42,641 nt of DNA from Guyanagaster necrorhizus. Its lineage: Eukaryota; Basidiomycota; Agaricomycetes; Agaricales; Physalacriaceae. The position numbers and the translations under genes are program-made. The notes below the pieces were generated by a model. It searched no databases. It was not told where the DNA came from and saw only the letters and a program-made list of their open reading frames with translations. Position 1 is the first letter of the stretch, and every line of letters begins with the position of its first letter. Location: assembly GCF_019112545.1 (NCBI RefSeq), contig NW_025064899.1, positions 955,064 to 997,704 of the forward strand, written 5' to 3'. Shown here one piece after another: positions 33,107 through 42,641 of this stretch.

Positions 33107-33747
33107 AGGAAACGGACATCAGCAATTAATCCAGGGACCAGGAGCCCGCCTCACCATAGGCCCACCTGGAGTTCAAATTGGACGAAGGATCGGGTATGAT
33201 GCTATGACCGAGGGGAATGAGGAAAGCAACATGTGCAGTGGCAGCTCAAGCTCCCGTAATATTGGAATGAGCTTTCTCTAGCCTGGCCAAAATATGTATT
33301 TGCAAAGGGTTTTCATCAAGTTTGAACATGCCGTCTTGAGAATGACAAATAAGAATAGTAGGGCCGGGTATAGTGGATAATCACGGGGCCAATGTGAAAC
33401 TGAATTCTGGTCGAAATAAAGACTGGATAGAGGTACTTACTTGGGCAAGAGATGCAGCACAAAGAGTCCGATGGAAAATATCAGACCGGGCTGTTGGCCC
33501 GACCTTACTTCGGATATGAACTGTCGCTCCTAGAAGATTATCGATACCTCAGGATACTGTTCTGCATCGCCAGTCATATTTGTGCACTAAATATTCCGGG
33601 GAGACGTCGTTACACAGGGCCTTAGAAATTGGAAGCTGCGGCACAGATCTGGTTTCATGCATCAAGTTGTATATATTCTACAGATTGTTTTGCACATAGT
33701 CAAATTGCTAGAAGAACGGCATCTAGGTCGAACAAATTTCGGTGCAC
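33107..33747. other. Spacer downstream of helicase-AAA gene
   Basis: No gene seen. It lies between the FAD fragment and the stop codon of the large minus-strand gene and should include that gene's 3' UTR. Confidence 0.5.
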
Positions 33748-36700
33748 TTACAATCCTAGTTCGGCATTCGAAACAAAATGATAGCCTCCGGCACAACGGT
33801 ACCCGTCGTCTTGCTTAATCCAGCGGTATCCGGCAACGCAGAGTCCCATCGTCCTCAACTTCGCCTGTGCCTTCTGATCCTCCTTTCTAGCTTTCTCTTC
33901 TGCTTCCTTTCGTGCCCGAAGTTCTGCTTCACGACGCTCCCGCTCCTCTCTAGCCCTCAGCTCCTTTAGCCGTTGCGCTTCGCGCTGACGCTTGAGCTCC
34001 TGCCGTTTGAGAAAATCTTGCTGGCGAGCAGCGGCCAAGGCGAGTTGATTAACACGTTCTCGTTCCTCCGCTTCCTTTCTGACTGCCTCCGCCATCTCTT
34101 CTTCCGCCTTACGAATAGCCTCCTCTAATCGTTTCGCTGCCCCGATTTCGGCCGCCTTGTCCATTTGAAGCTGGTTCCATGTCGCGTCCGATACGCCTGG
34201 ATCGCGAGCATCCATCACTTCCGGATCAGCCTTTTTGATGGGAGCAGGCTTAGGTTTTGCCGGTTTTGCCTTGGTCACAGAAGAGGTCTTGATATTCGGT
34301 GCAGAAGTCGTGTTGGGATCACGATATTGCATGGGCGGGACATTCCCAAGAGAAAATCGTGCGGAGGGACTTGGAAGATTGGAGCTTCTGTCTTGACGAC
34401 TTATAAGCATCTCATGCAAGCATGTCGCAGCATCGGCAGGATCTAAGATCAACTCCGTATTTTCATCGTCCGAGGAATACTGAAGCGCAATACTGATCAT
34501 CTTCTGCGAGATTGTGATGACATCGCGAGCGTTCCCCCACGATGGAAGCTGAGACAACGCTTCGAATATGTTGGCTAGCTGCGCAGAAATACCGCTTGCT
34601 GAATCATCTAAACCTGGCAATGCGACGTTCTTCTTCTTCAGCTGCTTGCTCAGGATTGCCAGACACTCCTCCGGCCACAGATTCTGGAATACGATTTCTT
34701 CGGGGAATCGACTGGATAACCCTCGGTTGACCGATAAGAGCTCGTTGATATCCTCATCATAGCCTGCGAGGATCACAACAATCTTTCCTCTGATTCGCTC
34801 CTGCGTGAGGAGGTCAACGATTTCATCGATAGCCTCTTTCGCAAATACGCCATCCTTCAAGCGGTATGCCTCATCGATGAACAGAACTTGTCCAAGGGCT
34901 TTTTCGAACATTTTTCGCACCAGAGGCCCTGTCTGCCCGACGTATTGGGCTATGATATCCGAGGCGGAGCACTCTATAACTTCTGGACGGCCCAAGAAGC
35001 CCATGTCAAAATACACCTGTCCCATCTTTCGCGCAGTTGTGGTTTTTCCAGTGCCTCGTGTACGAAATAAGCATCCAAACTTGACGACTATCATCAATAC
35101 ACAGCACACCTGGTGGCCCCTTGAACACAAAACTAGTCGGGATCAGATCACGGACATCTTGACCTCTGCGACGACCCGCTGATGCAGTCTTCTGGTATCT
35201 GCGAAGTTTGGCGACAATGTCATCACAACCAACGACGTCCTTGAAGAGCTCCTCGATATTGACATCTGCATGACTTCCTCGATCAAAGGCGGGATCGAAG
35301 TCTGCCGGCTGGAATATCATGTCAACAGAACACTGCGTGCCTACACGAGTCATGTAATTTGCTTTAGCTTTGCTCAGCATGTTTTCAACCTCTCCAGCGT
35401 TGCCAAAGTTGGGTCGAATTTCTATTTTGGGGATTTATTAGCCATCATGGTGGAGAAATAGTTACAGATTGGACTGCTTACTTGCCCGGCCGAGGACTTC
35501 TAAAGCAACTTTTTTGGCTTCTTCAGTCGCTTGAAGGTCCTGAGATTTCAGCTTGAGGTCCAAGATTTCCCGCAGCTCATCAGTAGAGAAATCATCAAAG
35601 TTGAAGGCATCCTCGATGGCAAAGCGACGGCTGAGGCCTTGAAAAAGGAGATTCAGGTTCAAATCCGATTGAAGAAAGTGCTATATGTACCAGGATTGAC
35701 ATTCTGAAATATTGCGCTCTGAGTAAACAAAATGGATGAACGTATAAGGACCTACCTGGAACATCTCCTCGATTTGTTGCTTATAGCCTAGTAAAAGAAC
35801 ACATCTGTCCTCTCCAGGAGTGCTTTGAACTTCAGCAACGATGGTGTCAATGACCGCAGTCTTGTAAGGATCGTTCTGTTGTCCAGTGTTGCCCCCACCA
35901 TAAAGCCCGTAAGCCTATTTATAAAGTACTTCATTGGGAATGGAATATAGAAGCAAAACTTGGAACCCATACTTCGTCGATTATCAAAACTTTACCGACC
36001 GTCGTCGCAAGTATTGCCTTGGTATTCTTCTCGGATTCACCTAATGCGCTCCCGACAAAATCGGCAGGATTTTTGACGACCACTGAAGAAAAAATGTAAA
36101 GGGTTGAAACAAAGCAAGAGTATGTGTATGCGTTACCTTCTCCATTGCTAAGGATGCCCAGGTCAGCGAGAATTTTGCCATATAGCTTCGCCACAGTTGT
36201 CTTTCCTGTTCCCGGAGAACCGAGAAAAACACGGTTGAGCGGCGATTGCACGGGTTCCTTTTCCTGTAGCTCGCGTTGATAGTTTTGTCGAATCGTGTCG
36301 TACAGACCTTGAATAGATGCTTTGACCGATGCAAGTCCAATGAGCTCTTTGAGCTTCGTCCAGCTCTCACTATGGACAATGGCTTCGGATGGGTCGGGCC
36401 CGATCAAATCCTCTTTCAACAACAGAAGATCATCCGGCCGGTGACCAGCTCTCCTTTCCCTACCCAGTCGTTCAGCTTGACGCTCTGTGATCTTTGAAAG
36501 GGCGTTTTCGAGTGCCCGAGCATTTCCAAATCCTTCCTTGCCTCTGCCTCTGCCCAGCCTCTTGATGGCAATACGCCCGTAGAGGCCACGTATTCCCTCC
36601 TCGACTTTGAGGCGCCCCGCATACTTCTTATGCAAGATCTTCTCCAACATCGACAACAGTTCTTCATCTTTATAATCCTCGAACTGTAAACGATACGGGA

Positions 36701-39700
36701 CGCGACTCGGCAGACCGGGGTTATGTTCGAAAAATTTCTCCATCTGCTTGTTGTACCCTGCCAGAATGAACACAATGCGGCCGACATTATTCTCCATCTC
36801 TGCTAAAAGGAAATCTAGCACCTGAGACCCTTGAAAGTTGTGTTCGCTGGTGAGTTGATATGATTCATCGACAAAGATAGCACCACCGCCAGCATTGATA
36901 ACACCTTCAACGAGTTTCTTTGCACCCTGGACGCCGTCATTGGCTAAACGCGATCCCGTGGTCTCCTCGAACGCGAGTCCAGGCAAGACCTGAAGTGAAG
37001 CCAGGAATTTCGCGTAATGTCGTGCTACCGTTGTTTTACCTGCACGTTGTCAACATTTCCTCAAAGGAAACAAAGAAGTCCAGAGAAGCTCACCGGTACC
37101 AGGGTTCCCAAGAAAAACGACGTTGAATCTCTCCTTAGACAAGTCAGTGTTCTGACGCTTGAAAACATCTATTTTGGCTTTAATACGAAGAATTTGCTTC
37201 TTCACAGCTTCCAGGCCAATCATATCCATGATAGCATCAATAGCTTGATTGCTGGCGCCTTCGATATCTTTCTGGTATTGCCAGTCCGCTTCAGCGTCGG
37301 ATTGACTGGCAACCGAAGGATTTGACGTTGCAATTCCCTGCCGGTGTTTAGAACTAGCAGCCGCGGAATTAGCAGCTTTCTTGGAGCCTCGACTTCGACA
37401 GGATGAGTCACTTGTACCCTGGGCAGGGGTGGATGGTCTCGGTGCTGAAGAGGTCGAATCACCCGTCACAGACACAACGCTAGATCCCGGAGCACTGCTT
37501 GAAGGTGTGTTGCTCGGTGGTCTCGATGTTACATTATGCGCGAGTGCAGCTGCATCCTTCAAGTCCTGCATCTTCTGTCGAATCTCGTTTTTCCTCGCCT
37601 CTTTAACCTGTGTATCGCGCAGCACTTGTTGCTGCTCAGCGAGCTGATCCTCGATCTCCTTGATGCGACGAAGGTGCTCTGCTTCCTCCTCATCCCGTTT
37701 CTTTTGCCGGTCGAAGTCTTTCTGCCGTTTGGCCTCGGCTACTTTGGCATCTCTCTCACATTTTTTGCAGACGAGAGCAGGACTCTCGCTACACTTGTAG
37801 GATTGGTCATGGCCTTTGAGTAGACAGCAAAGAGGTATGATCTCGTGGCAGGCCATCTTGGAATGATCATAGAGCTGATGGCATTTCGATGGACATACAT
37901 GTAGTCCGCAACTTAACTTGGTGCCACTACAGTAAAAATGAGAAAATCTTAAGGCATCAATAGACGGAAACGTACCATGGTTCTGAGCAACCACCGTCAG
38001 GGCAGAGGGTATCAAACTGAAGTTCGGTGCTTAAAAGCGCCGTTCGATCAGGATGTTGTTCACATCTAACTGGTAGACCGTCGTATATGTGCCCCTGCCC
38101 TTTCAGTAGATCAAAGAGCTTCCGCCACAGTTCCTTCCCCTTCTTGGCATTGGTGAAGGTATCGGAGTTGCCTATCATGATGAGAGCATTCCTGGCACGA
38201 GAGAGCAAAACATTGAGCCGCTCCGGCGCGCACATGAAACCGATATCGTTGTCGGGATTGCTACGAGTAAGAGATACGACGACAATGTCGCTCTCCTCAC
38301 CCTGGTAGTTGTCTATGAATGATCAGATGACTGTAACTTGATCAATCGTAACTTGACGTACCAATAGTGGCCAGACGAAGGGATTTTTTCGTTGATTTGG
38401 CTGCACCGGCAGTGAGAAGGCCAGCACGGATGAGGTCGTAGGAATCGAGATCATTGAGCACGGGATCTGTATCTTCTCGGAGCTCGTTCCGAAGCTTGGA
38501 AAGTTGTCCTAAATACGGCGTTAACACTACCACTTTGTCGGTCCCGTATCCTTGCTGTGCTAGATACTTGACGATCTTCAGAACCATTCTTGCCTCGTAC
38601 GTATTCTGCTTTGATGATTTGGAGCCCAAGTCGCGACGGTCAGCGATCTGCAGGTTGTCATCTTCAGGATGACCATGATTGATGAAAACGACATCATCCT
38701 GGATCCCGCGAAGGTGAGGTCGATTTTGGGTCTTGGGTGCGTCGAGAAGATCGGGATACGTCAAATGGCGAATGAGGGCAGATATTTCAGGGCGCATGCG
38801 GTGCTGAGCGACGAGGGTGTGATGGGGGTACCCTTTAAGAACAAGTCGTTCGAACAAAGACCTATTGAGGTCATATCCCTTCCCTTTTTCGACCGTCAGC
38901 TGGTAGTTGTTCACCTTCGGACGGAGCTGCCTAAGTAAAATCTATGTCAAGACTGCTTTCAGACCACATATAATTATACGTACTTGTGATCGCCAATTAG
39001 TATAAGCTGCTTTGCCGCAGTCCCGAGGGCTGCAACGACGTGACTTTCTAATATTTCACCCGCCTCCTCCACTAAGACAACATCTGGGGAAGCTGATTGG
39101 AGCTCAACGCCGTATTTCGCTGCAGCCGTTGTTGTACAACCAATTATTCGCTTGTTCTGGAGTACAAAGGTGTCCCGTTCATGGAATTTGCGATCCAGTT
39201 CTTCGAGGAGGCAGTTATAAGTGTGAGCGAGTCGATACAAGTCCTCGATTTCATCCCTCCTAATGGCTTCTTCCCAATTGACCAGATGACTTCGACGTGC
39301 CTCTAGTGACATGTCCCAGATCTCTCTAGCGGCCCTGACGTTCCCCGATTTCAGGAAAACACCGGCATTTTGGCCAGTCCTCCAGCGTTGCAACAAGTAG
39401 AACTCATCCACCGCCCTTCCTTTACCACCTACGGTGCGCATACCATCTTCGGAAAGAGGAACATAAAAAGCGTTGTAGAAGTCTTGTTCCTCAAATTCCA
39501 AATAGGCCAATAGAGTATCATTTCGAACGTCAGACTGGAGATACCTCTTGAAAGACTCCGGCAAACTCTTCGCTCGAACCGCAAGATCAGCCTTAAGTTC
39601 GTTTATGATGGTATGGTCACCGTGACCAAAACGAAAGGTGCGTGGCTGTTTGCGGAGAACCATAGGCTCTGTCCGGAGAGTGAACTTGCCACCTATGCGA

Positions 39701-41388
39701 ACCATATGTTCGATGGGAATACCGATATCAAGAAGGTCTTCTAGGAATTGATCTAGGGCGTGATTGGTATAGCAGACCACAAGGATCTTCTGGTCCGAAA
39801 AGTCGTGGATGAATTTGGCCAAGAGAGCGCCTATAAACGACTTGCCCGTACCTGAAATTTAATGTCAATGGGTCTACGCCGCCGTTTGAAAAGTACTATA
39901 CATACCTGGAGGTCCCTGAATGATAGATACGTTCTGTTTCAAGCCTGACAGCAGCGACATAGCCTGGGCTTTATCCAGGACGATGCTTTTGCCCAGCGAC
40001 AACACGGTTTGAAGGTCTTGACCGGGGTTATTACCGAATGACCATATGGCCGATTGGAGGGCAAGGGGTTGTGATGGTCGAGACAGCTCGCTCCCATCTT
40101 TCCAAAATAACAGTTCCTGCGCGAGAGGAAGCACTTTCATCCGCTTCAAGGAAGTCAAGATCGGCTCATAAGAGAACACAGCAGCCTCTATCTGTATGAG
40201 CTTAACGTGCTGAGCTGACTTCATCTTCAACAAGAAATTCCGGACCGATGTCTCTCCTTCAAACTCTAGGACAATCTCCGGAGGATTCTTCGCTAACAGG
40301 TCTTCGTCCCGACGCACTGATGGAAATGCTAAGACTTCCCCGTCAACAAGAAGAGTGGTCAAAGATTGGTGCTTCAACAGCTTGGTGTTATCCTTTAGAA
40401 GGGACGCCTTTCGCTTCGCTTGGCCTTTGATCTTTTGAAGCTGTGGAAAATCGGCCGAACATCTAAAAACGATCGCCCACTTGTTCCGCCGACAGTCATC
40501 GCCCAAGCTGATACCTATTATTTTCATGTCGTCCACGACCGTACCGCGATGCTTCCTTCCTTTTTGCTTCCCCAGTGCGAGCTGAAGCTCTTCCCGCATC
40601 TCGTGAATCATGTCTTCCCTCATCAGCCTGAACTGGTTGTCGAGATACAAAGCTTCACGATGTTCCTCGGTACTAGGATCGTCGAGAGCCGTGCTGGGAC
40701 GAAGGAAGGAAGCCTCCGTAGAAGCGAGTTCGCCAGCGGTGGGGAGGATCGCGATCTCACGAAAGTCAGGGAAGTCGTTATCGTGTCTGCCGCCGGGACG
40801 AATGTCATCCTTGGCAATAGCGACAAGGGGATCGGATACAACGGAAATGGTATTTTTGACTTTTTGGGCAATGTTGCGTATGTCTAGATGGGGAGAGGCA
40901 ATGAAAAGAGGTAGTAGCTCTTCGGCGAGGGGTACGTAGGGCGAGACGACGTCGCTCGGGATGAGAATAAGCTGTAATAAGAGCCATGCGAAGCACTTCT
41001 GTCCCTTCTCCAGTAGCTGCTTTGTTTTAAATGCGTCCACAAATGCATCCCAGAAGATCGGAGGGTCAACAATGGCCTGCAACATCTTCGTGAGGAACTG
41101 GCCACTGCTGATTGTTTTTATCTCGGGCGCTTGCAAGTAGAGCAGAGCATCTGCCACACGACCGTTCAAAAAGGGTAGGGAAAGATCGGATCTAAAAGCA
41201 GCTCGTAGAGACGCGAGTCCATCCTTGCTCGCAATGATCTTATCGATACAAGTAGGTGGGTCTGGCTGAAGGCATATAGCCTCGAGGAACTGAGAGTATT
41301 GTGATGAAGTGGTTAATGTCTGCGTGCCTCGCAGGACACGGTTGAGAAGTTTGCTGAGCCTTTCTATGCGGACACCATCGTTCGACAT
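33748..41388 (-). CDS. ZNFX1-like helicase fused to three CbxX-type AAA+ modules
   Basis: A 2,349-aa protein from 12 exons; introns at 39905-39852, 38983-38931, 38361-38313, 37975-37927, 37093-37040, 36136-36083, 35972-35915, 35755-35704, 35690-35638, 35481-35422 and 35109-35055. All are GT-AG, 49-60 bp, and every junction keeps frame. Residues 1-490 are the N-terminal region. An SF1 Upf1/ZNFX1-type helicase follows: Walker A GPPGTGKS 492-499, motif II VVLVEEAGE 752-760, QHRM 826-829, DNYQGEESDIV from 974, NVLLSRAR 1006-1013. About 1052-1142 is Cys/His-rich, NFX1-like. Then come a charged coiled coil, a Ser/Pro linker and three CbxX/SpoVK AAA+ modules: Walker A at 1359, 1637 and 1912; Walker B DE at 1421, 1700 and 1975; NPGL/NRGL-SR arginine fingers. 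About 2206-2316 is a long Arg/Glu/Ala helix, followed by a conserved-looking tail (GLCVAGYRWIKQ). Predicted RNA helicase plus AAA+ motor; substrate unknown. Relatives are annotated in fungi as NFX1-type zinc finger or stage V sporulation protein K. Confidence 0.94.
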
Positions 41389-42148
41389 GATGGTAGTAGG
41401 CGAAGACGAGGTGAGAGCAAGCGTGGTATCAACAACAGCCTTTGTTCAATTAGCGCCGTAACCAAACCTTACCAAGCAGCTTCGAATAGGCGCCTCGGAA
41501 CACTATAGCCCCACTATACTTAAACGGGTAAGAAAACAATATCCCAGGTGAAGAAAGGATTTTATTTAAACATACGCTTGCGTCTGTGGTCATCCTCGAT
41601 ATCCGTTCTCATAAGTATCCGGTGGGTTCTATCATGAGCGCTATGATGTATTTATATCGAAAGTGGATGACCCGGACGTGTACGGCCTTGCGGTAAGGGA
41701 AAGGTTCCATTCATGGAAGGCGCTTGTTAACTTCGCCGAGGCAATGATGCATCGCAAAATGATTCGCATAAAACGGTGACGATAACAGGCTGAACCAACA
41801 TTATTGAGGGAGCAATCGTTTCTAAGTTTGGAGCATTTGTCATGGACTGCAATCTAATTTGTGGATTTATAGTTGGACGGCCATCAGTAGACGGCGATAG
41901 GTGAAGGTATTGCCAAGTTCCTGTCTCCGTGAAGTAACGGATTCTTGCCATTCAATTAAGAACCTCATATCAAAGCGTAGGAGCCTGAGAAGTATCTAAG
42001 GAATCGGTATTACTGATCGCTGCAGACTCTTACCGCATCTTCATGTTCGACGATACCGAGATACGTAGCATGTGCGGAGCAGTTTGGCTCTGCGAGGTGA
42101 ATAGGCATCCAAAAGCAGGCAGCACATCTGAAACCGAGTATTCGTATC
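41389..42148. other. Intergenic, promoter side of the helicase gene
   Basis: Should hold the promoter of the minus-strand helicase-AAA gene, but no clear TATA element is seen next to 41388. A 74-codon minus frame (41951-41727) has no recognisable features. Confidence 0.45.
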
Positions 42149-42367
42149 TATTGATGGAAGAATATAAGTAGAGTTCTCAGTCAGGCACAGCGTAGGCGAA
42201 ACGGCTGAGGTGTACGGGTATCTACGGCCAGGCTATATAGGCGGTCGAGTAACGACAAGAGTTGTGTACGTATATGGTAAGAAGGAACGAGTGACGATCG
42301 AAAAGAATAGGAACGAGTGGTAATCGAAAAGAGAGGGTAATGGTATACGCACGGATATCCTCCAACA
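42149..42367 (-). mobile_element. Solo LTR, copy 2
   Basis: A 219-bp homologue of the element at 32140-32329. It has the same ends (minus strand TGTTGGAGGATATCC to TCAATA) and an exact 5-bp flanking repeat GTATC (42144-42148 and 42368-42372). It is longer than copy 1 partly because of an internal tandem duplication of about 26 bp around 42285-42335 (GAACGAGTG...ATCGAAAAGA twice). No internal retrotransposon sequence adjoins it within the window. Confidence 0.82.
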
Positions 42368-42641
42368 GTATCTAGTGAAGATCTGCTAGGATTGAGGAAG
42401 GAAAGCAGAGCAGCCTGCGTAGCGCACACACCTTTCTTTTCGATCCCTAGATGGCAACTGTCCTGCACCACGTCGATATATGCCTTACTCGATACTAGAA
42501 TTGCGTGATAATCAAAAACACAAAACGATAGGAAAGAGACTACGGACTTGTTGGATTAGCAAGCAGGAGCTCCGTCGTATCCCGCCGGCCAAGCTCGATA
42601 CCCCTTTATGTCGGGATGGACTATATATATTGAATACGGTC
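42368..42641. other. Window end, no gene seen
   Basis: The minus-strand frame 42471-42181 overlaps the solo LTR and is not considered coding. Nothing else is recognised up to the edge. Confidence 0.5.

Overview
The window looks like the nuclear genome of a filamentous basidiomycete, probably an Agaricomycete. Genes are split by many GT-AG introns of about 49-61 bp, and the protein families fit (basidiomycete-type P450, FAD oxidoreductase and DHA1 transporter families, an HSF-type factor, a 63-aa small-protein family). Two nuclear tRNA genes are present, one with a tiny canonical intron. No prokaryotic operon, CRISPR array or rRNA is seen. All assignments come from reading the sequence; no database was searched.

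Layout. 1-6.9 kb is mostly gene-poor, with one small four-exon membrane-protein model (3489-4231, +) and three diverged copies of a short unit. 6.9-8.8 kb holds two decayed enzymes: an FAD-dependent oxidoreductase (-) and a cytochrome P450 (+). 10.0-12.0 kb carries an apparently intact six-exon MFS drug-type transporter (+). A tRNA-Leu(AAG) (-) and an intron-bearing tRNA-His(GTG) (+) then bracket about 2.35 kb without a single CpG, the signature of an old methylated repeat. 15.8-18.3 kb is an HSF-domain transcription factor (-) with an unusually long, pyrimidine-rich intron. 18.3-24.3 kb has no convincing gene. 24.4-25.6 kb is a decayed, inverted paralogue of the MFS transporter (-). 26.7-28.2 kb is a three-exon 2OG-Fe(II) oxygenase (+), and 30.24-30.43 kb a 63-aa basidiomycete small protein (+) behind a clear TATA box. 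A solo LTR and a second FAD-oxidoreductase fragment follow. 33.7-41.4 kb is a 12-exon gene (-) for a 2,349-aa fusion of an Upf1/ZNFX1-type helicase, a Cys/His-rich region and three CbxX/SpoVK-type AAA+ modules. A second solo LTR of the same family lies at 42.15-42.37 kb.

How the parts relate. FAD oxidoreductase, P450 and MFS exporter genes are the usual companions in fungal secondary-metabolite or detoxification clusters. Here the oxidases are dead and only the transporter looks intact, with a dead copy of it 13 kb away and another FAD fragment at 33 kb. My inference is a decayed and rearranged metabolic cluster. The HSF factor, the 2OG oxygenase, the 63-aa protein and the helicase/AAA+ protein look like independent housekeeping or lineage genes. 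The helicase-AAA+ fusion is the most interesting protein in the window.
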